Assembly: GCA_964369885.1 (NCBI GenBank)
Contig: CAYJGQ010000049.1
Location: 1 to 15,320 of the forward strand
Origin: Heteroruminococcus sp964369885
Lineage (GTDB): Bacteria > Bacillota > Clostridia > Oscillospirales > Ruminococcaceae
Direction of reading: 5' to 3'
DNA: 15,320 nucleotides
How positions within the stretch are numbered: position 1 is the stretch's first letter; each line of letters starts with the position of its first letter. The position numbers and the translations under genes are program-made. Positions 1-6,319 of this stretch are shown one piece after another. A model generated the notes under the pieces. It saw nothing but the letters and a program-made list of their open reading frames with translations. It ran no database searches and was not told the DNA's origin.

Positions 1-480
1 CTCATGCTCCGCCCCTACGCCGCCAAACCCTACGGCTTTGGCGGCTACCCCTGCCCAGGGGCAGGGGCCTCCTGCTCCTCGCTGCCGCTCGGGACCCTCG
101 GGGGCTCCGCCCGTGGCCACCACCTATGTTACTTAGCCTGCGCCCAACAACTAAGGGGGATTCCTATCGCAAATCCCCCTCTTTTGCCTTCGCAAAATTC
201 ACCCCAAATGCTCCTGTAGCGCTGGGAATTTCCTTTCCTGCGGGAAACGACACAAAGGCTCCGCCTCCCCGAAACCGCAATTTTTTGTAGAAAACCCCGT
301 AAAACGTTTACTCTTTACCACTCCTGCGCAGTGTCAAGCAGTAGGTGTGTGGTGGGGCGGAGGCTTTACCCACGAAGTGGGTGCCACTGCCATAGGCAGT
401 GGTGCTGCCGTCCGAGCGTGCGAGGACAACAGGCAGAAAAGCCGCAGCCGCGCCACCGCCGAAGAACTACCTATAATCAG
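1..480. other. Gene-free, hairpin-rich intergenic DNA
   Basis: I see no supportable gene here. Open frames exist, but none has an RBS, a recognisable domain or consistent coding character. The stretch is rich in inverted repeats: 19-27 with 37-45 (9 bp), 48-56 with 59-67, 154-162 with 172-180 (9 bp, followed by CTTTTG), 368-373 with 377-382 (6 bp, GAA loop) and 384-391 with 395-402 (8 bp, ATA loop). The last two stems are almost back to back. The composition and the chain of stems resemble interspersed intergenic repeats rather than decayed coding sequence. That reading is an inference, because only one copy lies in this window. Confidence 0.6.
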
Positions 481-582
481 AAAAACTACAAAAACTACGC
501 CCCCGGCCATTGGCCGGGGGCGAGGGGAGTTTTCGTCCACCTTTTTCAAAAGGTGGCAGGGGTGTGGGGACAGCGTCCCCAC
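481..582 (-). repeat. Three-hairpin repeat element, copy A (3' of the cyclophilin gene)
   Basis: Read on the minus strand, the element holds three stems in order. The first is 582-564, a 7-bp GTGGGGA/TCCCCAC stem. The second is 556-537, CCACC...GGTGG flanking a TTTTG/AAAAA core. The third is 521-499, a 10-bp GC-only stem with an AAT loop. A T-rich tail follows (498-481, two runs of five T). A second copy lies at 12643-12733 on the plus strand with the same order, spacing and T-tract. Two base pairs in stem 2 differ by matched substitutions. Because it lies just after the cyclophilin stop codon and in the same sense, it may serve as that gene's terminator. Confidence 0.75.
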
Positions 583-612
583 GGTCTTTCGCGTAAGCGA
601 CAGGGGTGTGGG

Positions 613-1083
613 TTAGGCGATGTATACCTTCTTCATGGTTTGGTCCTCAAGGGGGCGGTCACCGCGCGAGGTGGCGGTGTTGGCAATTTCGTCCACAACC
701 TCCATGCCCGACACAACCTCGCCAAAGGCGGCGTAGTCGCCGTCGAGGTGGGGGGCATTCTCGTGCATGATAAAGAACTGTGAGCCGGCCGAGTTAGGGC
801 TCATGGAACGGGCCATGGACAGTACGCCACGGGTATGTTTTAGGGGGTTATCAATGCCGTTGCTGGCAAATTCGCCTGTGATGTTGTGTCCGGGGCCACC
901 CATGCCGGTGCCATCAGGACAACCACCTTGAATCATGAAGCCGGGGATAACCCTATGGAAGATAAGTCCGTCATAAAAACCTTCGCTAACAAGCTTCTCA
1001 AAATTTTCAACCGAGATGGGTGCCACCTCGGGCTTTAGCTCAATTTCAATCTTTTTGCCGTTTTCCATTTCAATAACAATCAT
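613..1083 (-). CDS. Peptidyl-prolyl cis-trans isomerase, cyclophilin type
   Basis: This is a 156-residue single-domain cyclophilin, which speeds cis-trans isomerisation of X-Pro bonds. It has no signal peptide, so it should act in the cytoplasm. The active-site block FHRVIPGFMIQGG (42-54) supplies Arg44, Phe49, Met50 and Gln52. SAGSQFFIM (98-106) supplies Gln102 and Phe104. HLDGDYAAFGEV (112-123) is the third signature. The tryptophan of cyclosporin-sensitive human CypA is replaced here by His112, as is common in bacterial members. The ATG at 1083 is chosen over upstream in-frame codons because AAGGAG (1097-1092) sits 8 nt ahead of it. A promoter lies at 1130-1158, and the three-hairpin element follows the stop. 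It is transcribed divergently from pyrK and appears monocistronic. Confidence 0.95.
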   Translation of the reverse strand: MIVIEMENGKKIEIELKPEVAPISVENFEKLVSEGFYDGLIFHRVIPGFMIQGGCPDGTGMGGPGHNITGEFASNGIDNPLKHTRGVLSMARSMSPNSAGSQFFIMHENAPHLDGDYAAFGEVVSGMEVVDEIANTATSRGDRPLEDQTMKKVYIA

Positions 1084-1129
1084 TATTAATACTCCTTCGT
1101 GATAAATAATATAGGGATTACTGCCGATT

Positions 1130-1158
1130 AGTATACCACACAAGCCTTAAAAATACAA
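1130..1158 (-). promoter_or_regulatory. Sigma-A type promoter of the cyclophilin gene
   Basis: On the minus strand TTGTAT (1158-1153) and TATACT (1135-1130) are separated by exactly 17 nt. Transcription would begin near 1123, giving a leader of about 40 nt before the ATG at 1083. Confidence 0.75.
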
Positions 1159-1234
1159 TTATGTACACTTGCATACTACCACATTTTAATATAAACTATA
1201 ACATAGAATCTTGACCGAGTGAGAGGAGAGCAAA

Positions 1235-2002
1235 ATGCAAAAATACACAGCCACAATAGTGGGACGAAGGATGTTATCCACAGGGGTGTACAAGTATCTT
1301 CTTGATTGCCCCGAGCTTGCAAAAAATGCGGTAGCAGGGCAATTTGTGCAGGTATCGGCCCCCGGATTTTTTTTGCGTCGTCCAATATCAATATGCAGTA
1401 TAAACCCCAAAAGCGGCACCTTGGTGCTGGTTATGGAGGTTAGAGGAGAGGGCACTGCCGCCATATCAAAGCTTGGTGCGGAAGAAACCCTCGATATAAT
1501 AGGGCCACTTGGCAAGGGATTTACCCTGCTTGATACAGATGCCCCTGTTGCACTGGTGGGTGGCGGTATAGGCCTGCCCCCCATGTGTGGCATCGCCGAT
1601 CACTACGGGGCAAAAGCGGCAGTATTTGCGGGATTTCGCACCGCTGCAGCCGCAATTTTGCGCAGTGAAATAGAGGGGGTGGGGGCTTCTTACCACCTTT
1701 GCACCGACGACGGCACCGCAGGGCACCACGGCCTTGTAACCCAACCACTGACCGAATGGCTAAAGCATAACAAGGCCGCCATGATATATGCCTGTGGTCC
1801 ACGACCAATGCTAAAGGCGGTGGCCGAGCTTGCAAAGCAAAACAATATACCATGTGAGGTATCTCTTGAGGAGCACATGGCCTGTGGTTTTGGGGCATGT
1901 CTTGGTTGTGCCTGCAAAACAAAGGGTGACGACGGTCAAGAAAAATTTGGACATGTGTGTAAAGACGGCCCTGTATTTTCGTCCGAGGAGGTGGTGTGGT
2001 AA
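1235..2002 (+). CDS. pyrK: Dihydroorotate dehydrogenase B, electron transfer subunit
   Basis: PyrK passes electrons from the FMN of PyrD through a [2Fe-2S] cluster and FAD to NAD+ in the fourth step of UMP synthesis. The 255-residue protein has the ferredoxin-reductase layout: FAD-binding RRPISI (48-53), GPLGKGF (90-96), a glycine-rich nucleotide loop VGGGIGLPPM (108-117) and CGPRPM (187-192). The C-terminal cluster motif has Cys217, Cys222, Cys225 and Cys242. GAGGAGAG lies just upstream of the ATG. The stop overlaps the ATG of pyrD by one base, so the two are translationally coupled. A weak promoter (TTGCAT at 1169, TATAAA at 1190, spacer only 15) is possible. I see no PyrR-type attenuator in the short leader. 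Confidence 0.96.
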   Translation: MQKYTATIVGRRMLSTGVYKYLLDCPELAKNAVAGQFVQVSAPGFFLRRPISICSINPKSGTLVLVMEVRGEGTAAISKLGAEETLDIIGPLGKGFTLLDTDAPVALVGGGIGLPPMCGIADHYGAKAAVFAGFRTAAAAILRSEIEGVGASYHLCTDDGTAGHHGLVTQPLTEWLKHNKAAMIYACGPRPMLKAVAELAKQNNIPCEVSLEEHMACGFGACLGCACKTKGDDGQEKFGHVCKDGPVFSSEEVVW

Positions 2003-2916
2003 TGGCAAACATGAGAGTAACAGTGGCAGGTGTTGAACTGAAAAATCCTGTTATCACGGCCTCGGGATGTTGTGGGTTTGGCAAGGAACTGCTCGATTTT
2101 TATCCACTGTCGACCCTTGGCGGAATATCGCTGAAGGGCACCACCCTGCATAGACGAGAGGGCAATCCACCCCACCGCATAGCCGAGAGCCCCTCGGGGA
2201 TGCTCAACAGTGTGGGACTACAAAATCCCGGAGTGGAGTATTTCCTGAAAGAAGAACTACCCCGCCTTGAAAAATCAGATACCACCCTGATATTTAATCT
2301 GGCGGGCAGTAGCGTGGAGGAGTACTGCGCTGTTGCCACCGCTCTTGAGGGTAGCTCTATTGATATGATAGAGTTAAACATCTCCTGTCCAAATGTAAAG
2401 CAGGGTGGGATAGGCTTTGGCACCGATGAAAAGCTGGCCGCCGAAGTGGTGGGCGAGGTGCGAAAATGCACCACAAAACCGCTCATGGTAAAGCTTACCC
2501 CAAATGTTACCGACATAACCAAAATAGCCCTGGCAGTACAGCATGCGGGAGCCGATGCCCTGTCGCTTATAAACACCATAACCGCAATGCGCATTGACAT
2601 AGCAACCCGACGCCCGGTGCTACACAACAATATAGGAGGACTTTCGGGGCCTGCGGTATTCCCGGTGGCACTGCGCATGGTATGGCAGGTTGCAGGAGCG
2701 GTTGATATACCGGTGGTGGGAATGGGTGGTATTGCCCGCTGGCAGGATGCCATAGAAATGATGATGGCAGGAGCGGCGGCGGTGCAAATAGGCGCGGCAC
2801 TGTTTGCCAACCCAATGTGCCCGGTACAGGTAATTGGCGGCATGGAAAAGTGGCTTGATGAGCAGGGCATAAAAGATGTAAACGACATTGTAGGGTGCGT
2901 TAGCCCCTGGGCCTGA
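2002..2916 (+). CDS. pyrD: Dihydroorotate dehydrogenase B, catalytic subunit
   Basis: This FMN-dependent enzyme oxidises dihydroorotate to orotate in the cytoplasm as the partner of PyrK. It has 304 residues, the usual size for class 1B. The catalytic cysteine of this class is Cys129 in NISCPN (127-132); quinone-dependent class 2 enzymes carry serine there. Other conserved features are LKGTT (44-48), NSVGLQNPG (69-77), VKLTPN (163-168), GGLSGPA (212-218) and the phosphate-binding GMGGI (240-244). I chose the ATG at 2002, which overlaps the pyrK stop, because GAGGAGG lies at 1985-1991. A GTG at 1996 is in frame but falls too close to that site. The genes for the other pyrimidine steps are not in this window. 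Confidence 0.97.
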   Translation: MANMRVTVAGVELKNPVITASGCCGFGKELLDFYPLSTLGGISLKGTTLHRREGNPPHRIAESPSGMLNSVGLQNPGVEYFLKEELPRLEKSDTTLIFNLAGSSVEEYCAVATALEGSSIDMIELNISCPNVKQGGIGFGTDEKLAAEVVGEVRKCTTKPLMVKLTPNVTDITKIALAVQHAGADALSLINTITAMRIDIATRRPVLHNNIGGLSGPAVFPVALRMVWQVAGAVDIPVVGMGGIARWQDAIEMMMAGAAAVQIGAALFANPMCPVQVIGGMEKWLDEQGIKDVNDIVGCVSPWA

Positions 2917-2937
2917 TCTTGACAGGGAGGAACAGTG

Positions 2938-3624
2938 ATGGATTTTAGCGACAACGGACTTGCTGCATGGGAACAAAATGCGCATTTTTGGGATGAACAG
3001 ATGGGCGATGAATCCAACTTTTTTCACAGGGATATTGTAAGGCCTTGGGTTGATGAGCTGCTTTGTATTAACAAGGATGATCTTGTGCTTGACATAGCCT
3101 GTGGCAATGGTAACTATTCGCAACACATGGCACAGCAGGGCGCAAGGGTCGTAGCTTTTGATTACAGCCCCAAAATGATCGAGCTTGCCATCAAGCGCAG
3201 GCAAAATGTTTTGGATAGGGTGAGTTTTAGGGTCTGCGATGCCACAAGGTATGAAGATTTACTAAAGCTTAGGCAGGAAAAGCCGTTTACCAAGGCGGTG
3301 GCCAATATGGCCATAATGGATATTTCGCAAATTGAGCCGTTGTTTTGCGCCCTGTATGATCTGCTTTTGGTGGGGGGATGTTTTGTTTTTGCAACCCACC
3401 ACCCCTGCTTTACCTATGAAAACGAGGATTATTTTACAGGGACAATAAACAAAGGGGTGGCCATTGAGGGGCAACCTGCCCTACAAAATTATTACCACCG
3501 CACCGTCAGTGATATTTTCAGCGTGGCCTTTAGGGCAGGATTTGTTCTGGATGGCATCTGCGAGCAGCCCCTCAAGCGAGAAAAAACCCCCACTATAATG
3601 ATTGCACGCATGAAAAAGCTTTGA
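2938..3624 (+). CDS. Class I SAM-dependent methyltransferase, substrate unknown
   Basis: The 228-residue protein has a Rossmann-type methyltransferase core. Motif I is LDIACGNGNY (51-60), which binds S-adenosylmethionine, followed by an acidic end of strand 2 in FDYSPKMIELA (74-84). The first 45 residues (FWDEQMGDESNFFHRDIVRPW) form a helical cap typical of small-molecule methyltransferases. I cannot name the substrate, and rRNA, tRNA or a metabolite are all open. The ATG at 2938 is preferred, with GGGAGG (2925-2930) 7 nt upstream; the adjacent GTG at 2935 leaves only 4 nt. It lies 21 nt after pyrD, so it is almost certainly in the same transcript. A role linked to pyrimidine synthesis is not implied by the sequence. 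Confidence 0.88.
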   Translation: MDFSDNGLAAWEQNAHFWDEQMGDESNFFHRDIVRPWVDELLCINKDDLVLDIACGNGNYSQHMAQQGARVVAFDYSPKMIELAIKRRQNVLDRVSFRVCDATRYEDLLKLRQEKPFTKAVANMAIMDISQIEPLFCALYDLLLVGGCFVFATHHPCFTYENEDYFTGTINKGVAIEGQPALQNYYHRTVSDIFSVAFRAGFVLDGICEQPLKREKTPTIMIARMKKL

Positions 3625-3743
3625 TATATAATTTGCAAGGCTACCGCTGCCGAGAGCTATATGTTAATTCAGCGCTTGGCAGGAGGCGTTTTGGCCGGCT
3701 GCACTGTTATTACTACTTTAATTTGGGAGGAAATACCATCTAC

Positions 3744-4427
3744 ATGGCACGCCACGGAGAATCGACCGGTAACCGCGATTTTACCTTTCAGGGATGCACC
3801 GACAACCCCCTGACCGAAAACGGCAAAAGGCAGTGTGAGCTGCTTTGTGAGCGCATGAAGGATATAAAGCTTGATGCCATATACTGTAGCCCCCTTGCGC
3901 GTGCGTGGGAAACTGCCAAAATGGTGGGACGGCACCACAAGGTGCAGGTTATTCCTTACCCCTCCTTTATGGAGCTTGGTTGTGGGGCGCTTGAGGGAAT
4001 GAACATGCTTGATCTTCATGAGGTTTACCCCGAGCAGATGCATAAATGGGATCACGAGCCATGGGACTTTGTTGGCCCGGGCATGGACTACGGTGCACCC
4101 GAAGCCTTTGCAGGAGTTCGACGTGGCCTGCAGTGCATAGTTGCTACCCACCCGGAGCAAACTGTATTTATTGCGGCCCATGGTGGGGTGCTTAGAATGT
4201 TTAATAGTATAGCGCAGGGGCTGGATATCACCCATATAGGAGAGATGGGGTGGGGGGATAACACCTGCCTATCAAAGGCTGAATTTGGACCTGATTTTTC
4301 CGGGCGCCTTGTGATGAAAAATGATATATCTCATGTGGACAAGAGCATAATAACCCCTGATTTTTGGCTTATAAAGGATGAACTCCGCGCAAAACGAGAC
4401 AAACAAAGGCAGGGGGGAGAGGCATGA
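3744..4427 (+). CDS. Histidine phosphatase family protein (phosphoglycerate mutase-like)
   Basis: This is a phosphohydrolase of the branch-2-histidine superfamily. Counted from the ATG at 3744, the phosphorylated His4 lies in ARHGES (2-7). CSPLARAWETA (48-58) gives the second catalytic arginine region, MELGCGALEG (76-85) the acid-base glutamate, and AAHGGVLR (144-151) the second histidine (His146). The substrate cannot be told from sequence. The start is uncertain: this ATG cuts into the first beta strand (TIYMARHG). GGGAGG at 3725-3730 lies 13 nt before the ATG but only 7 nt before an in-frame ATC at 3738; a TTG at 3723 is also in frame. Its stop overlaps the ruvX start as ATGA, which implies coupling. 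Confidence 0.88.
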   Translation: MARHGESTGNRDFTFQGCTDNPLTENGKRQCELLCERMKDIKLDAIYCSPLARAWETAKMVGRHHKVQVIPYPSFMELGCGALEGMNMLDLHEVYPEQMHKWDHEPWDFVGPGMDYGAPEAFAGVRRGLQCIVATHPEQTVFIAAHGGVLRMFNSIAQGLDITHIGEMGWGDNTCLSKAEFGPDFSGRLVMKNDISHVDKSIITPDFWLIKDELRAKRDKQRQGGEA

Positions 4428-4855
4428 TAATTTTAGCGGTAGACTTTGGCGATGCCCGCACCGGCGTTGCACGGTGTGACGGCGCCGAACTGATGGCCTC
4501 GCCGCTGTGTGTGGTGCATGAAACATATACACCAAAGGTTATACAGCGTGTGAGCGAGCTTGCAAAGCAGGAGGGCGCACAGGAAATTGTGGTGGGGCTT
4601 CCGCTAAACATGAACGGTAGCCGTGGCCCCAGAGCTGATTTATGTGAGGAGTTTGCCACCCGGCTTGCCGAACACAGCGGAATAACGGTTAAAATGTGGG
4701 ACGAGCGCAGTACCACCGTGACGGCGACACATTTTCTTAATCAAACCAATACACGTGGCAAAAAACGCAAGGCGGTGGTGGATGCGGTGGCCGCCACAAT
4801 AATACTGGAGAGTTACCTTAACTTTCGCAAAAATAACACTGGTGAGGAAAAATAG
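4424..4855 (+). CDS. ruvX: Holliday junction resolvase-like / pre-16S rRNA nuclease RuvX (YqgF)
   Basis: YqgF/RuvX is a small RNase H-fold nuclease implicated in maturation of the 5' end of 16S rRNA; an older annotation is putative Holliday junction resolvase. The 143-residue length is typical. The first strand carries the catalytic aspartate in AVDFGDARTGVA (5-16, Asp7). VVGLPLNMNGSRG (56-68) is the family signature, WDERSTTV (92-99) carries Glu94, and Asp120 in VVDAVAATIILESYL closes the active site. The ATG overlaps the preceding stop, with GGGGGGAGAGG directly upstream. It ends immediately before the ATG of the next gene, so it sits in the middle of the pyr-led operon. Confidence 0.95.
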   Translation: MIILAVDFGDARTGVARCDGAELMASPLCVVHETYTPKVIQRVSELAKQEGAQEIVVGLPLNMNGSRGPRADLCEEFATRLAEHSGITVKMWDERSTTVTATHFLNQTNTRGKKRKAVVDAVAATIILESYLNFRKNNTGEEK

Positions 4856-5518
4856 ATGGCAAATAACAAACCAAAAAAGCCAAACAGACAGCTGAGTCGG
4901 GCCGAGCAAAAGCGCAAAGAGGTATTTGAGGGCGAAAAAGCAAGGTTGGAGGCACAGGGATACACCTCACATATGCTGGGGGTAAGCATTATAAAGGCAA
5001 ACCTATTGCCACTGGCGGTTTTTGTTCCACTATGCATTTTTTCATTTATGGCATATGCAAGCCTTCATATGATGGATGGTAGTTTGCACTTTAACTTTAA
5101 TATATTTTACAGCATGGCAATACTTCCTTTGTTTCTGGTTTTGGCGGTGGTGCACGAGCTTATACACGGCACCACCTGGGCAATATTTGCCAAAAGCGGT
5201 TTTAAGAGCATTGATTATGGGGTGATATGGCATATGCTCACCCCATACTGTACATGTAGCGAGGTGCTCGGCAAAAGGGCATATGTAGCGGGAGCCATGG
5301 CACCAACCGTAATTTTAGGGGTTATTCCATACTTTATATTCTTGCTGTCGGGCATCTCGGCTTTTGGAATGTTTGTAAGCCTTATTATGATACTTTGTGG
5401 TGGAGGCGACATACTTATGACCATAAAGCTACTAAGATTTAAGGCTCCAAGTGATAAAAAAGTGATGTTTATGGATCATCCATATGAAATAGGCATGGTG
5501 GCATTTGTTTCGCCATAA
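4856..5518 (+). CDS. DUF3267 family putative membrane zinc metallopeptidase
   Basis: The 220-residue protein has a charged cytoplasmic-looking N terminus (1-45, rich in Lys, Arg and Glu) and about four hydrophobic segments near 47-70, 85-105, 146-165 and 168-182. The second segment ends in VHELIHG (99-105), an HExxH zinc site inside a membrane helix. Asp185 in CGGGD could be a third metal ligand, as in intramembrane site-2-type proteases. DUF3267 proteins are annotated as putative zincin peptidases, and no substrate is known to me. The ATG follows the ruvX stop directly, with GAGG at 4844-4847. It is the last gene of the operon; a possible terminator lies at 5581-5624. Confidence 0.85.
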   Translation: MANNKPKKPNRQLSRAEQKRKEVFEGEKARLEAQGYTSHMLGVSIIKANLLPLAVFVPLCIFSFMAYASLHMMDGSLHFNFNIFYSMAILPLFLVLAVVHELIHGTTWAIFAKSGFKSIDYGVIWHMLTPYCTCSEVLGKRAYVAGAMAPTVILGVIPYFIFLLSGISAFGMFVSLIMILCGGGDILMTIKLLRFKAPSDKKVMFMDHPYEIGMVAFVSP

Positions 5519-5580
5519 ACAGACAATTTGGTAAGAATAGGTTATGGTGCAAACGATTGACAGGGCAGAGTATGTTAATA

Positions 5581-5624
5581 ACCGTGAATAAATTGCTTGC
5601 AAGATAATAATTTATGGTTTTTTT
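5581..5624 (+). terminator. Possible terminator of the pyrK-DUF3267 operon
   Basis: TAAATT (5589-5594) pairs with AATTTA (5609-5614), and ACC/GGT can extend it around a bulge (5581-5583 with 5616-5618). A run of seven T follows at 5618-5624. The stem is AT-rich and interrupted, so termination strength is doubtful. Confidence 0.4.
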
Positions 5625-5657
5625 GTTTGAAATATAGAAAATTAACCTGATTAGGTA

Positions 5658-5686
5658 TTTACATTAACGAAAAAATTTGCTATAAT
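5658..5686 (+). promoter_or_regulatory. Strong sigma-A promoter of the Tic20-like gene
   Basis: TTTACA (5658-5663) and a perfect TATAAT (5681-5686) are 17 nt apart in AT-rich DNA. Transcription would begin near 5693 and give a leader of about 100 nt. Confidence 0.85.
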
Positions 5687-5689
5687 CTG

Positions 5690-5794
5690 CTGTGGAATGA
5701 GCTGCTGTTTCCCACAGTCTAAACGGTAGAGTGATGAGGAAGTTGTGGCTTGCCTACTGTTTTTGACGGTAAATTATTTTTGGAGGTAATATTA
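5690..5794 (+). promoter_or_regulatory. Structured 5' leader of the Tic20-like gene
   Basis: CTGTGG (5690-5695) can pair with CCACAG (5712-5717) if transcription starts early enough. AAACGGTAG (5721-5729) pairs with CTACTGTTT (5754-5762, one G-U). The arm TACTGT (5755-5760) can instead pair with ACGGTA (5766-5771), just before the SD GGAGGT at 5782-5787. I do not recognise a known riboswitch class. Confidence 0.45.
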
Positions 5795-6118
5795 ATGACT
5801 AATCAGGTATCTTTCGACGCAAATGATGTAGCACAGAACAAAGCAATGGGTATCCTTTCCTACTTCGGTATCCTCGTACTTATCCCCCTTCTGGGTGGCG
5901 CTGCTAAGACTTCTCCTTACGCACGTTTCCACGCAAACCAGGGTCTTGTACTGCTTATCGGTTACTTTGTAGCCAGCATTCTGTCGGCCGTTGTAGCTGT
6001 TGCAGGTTACATCGTTTCGGTTGTTCTTTTCGTATTCTTCATCATGGGCGTTATCAGTGCTGCTAAGGGCACCGGCAATCCCCTGCCCCTAATCGGCGGC
6101 CTTAAGCTTCTTAAGTAA
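5795..6118 (+). CDS. Small Tic20/DUF4870-like membrane protein
   Basis: The 107-residue protein has about three membrane helices (near 17-35, 48-70 and 71-90). The block YARFHANQGLVLLI (42-55) resembles the conserved loop of the Tic20/DUF4870-like family. Its function is unknown. Translation starts at the ATG at 5795, with TGGAGGT 7 nt upstream; an earlier in-frame start at 5750 falls inside the structured leader. Codon use is unlike its neighbours: of nine isoleucines eight are ATC, one is ATT and none is ATA, while flanking genes use ATA freely. Glycine is GGT or GGC, and arginine is CGT. With its consensus promoter, strong SD and tight terminator, this points to a single-gene, highly expressed unit. 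The family call rests on memory of the motif. Confidence 0.82.
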   Translation: MTNQVSFDANDVAQNKAMGILSYFGILVLIPLLGGAAKTSPYARFHANQGLVLLIGYFVASILSAVVAVAGYIVSVVLFVFFIMGVISAAKGTGNPLPLIGGLKLLK

Positions 6119-6142
6119 GCTTAAGCTTATAAAAGACATTGG

Positions 6143-6171
6143 CCCCTCGGAATTATTCCGAGGGGTTTTTT
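6143..6171 (+). terminator. Intrinsic terminator of the Tic20-like gene
   Basis: CCCCTCGGAA (6143-6152) pairs perfectly with TTCCGAGGGG (6156-6165) around a 3-nt loop, followed by six T (6166-6171). It lies 24 nt after the stop. Confidence 0.93.
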
Positions 6172-6234
6172 GTGCGACAACACAGGTTTACACTAAAAAT
6201 CTATGTGTCTCCCCCCATAACCCACGCTTGGGTA

Positions 6235-6263
6235 TTGCTTTCCTACCCTGATTACACTATAAT
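6235..6263 (+). promoter_or_regulatory. Promoter of valS
   Basis: TTGCTT (6235-6240) and a perfect TATAAT (6258-6263) are separated by 17 nt. The leader would be only about 50 nt, too short for a T-box. Confidence 0.8.
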
Positions 6264-6319
6264 ATTTCCATATGCAACTGCGCCCCTACAGTTTTGGGTG
6301 CAAATAGGAGGTTTAATAC

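Noticed and set aside
4..219. Open frame of 71 codons at the window start
   Set aside because: No RBS, built from palindromic GC-rich repeats, no recognisable domain.
1..612. CRISPR array or tRNA cluster suggested by repeated stems
   Set aside because: The stems differ in sequence and spacing, with no regular repeat-spacer unit and no cloverleaf.
331..783. Plus-strand open frame of 150 codons
   Set aside because: It runs through repeat copy A and then antisense to the cyclophilin gene; no SD and no coding character.
2100..3017. Long minus-strand open frame of 305 codons
   Set aside because: It is the antisense shadow of pyrD, which is unambiguous on the plus strand; the product is low-complexity Ser/Pro/Ala.
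3661..3810. Short plus-strand frame with a hydrophobic N terminus before the histidine phosphatase
   Set aside because: No convincing SD, and it runs out of frame into the phosphatase coding region.
6264..6319. T-box riboswitch before valS
   Set aside because: The leader is about 50 nt and lacks the T-box consensus and a terminator.
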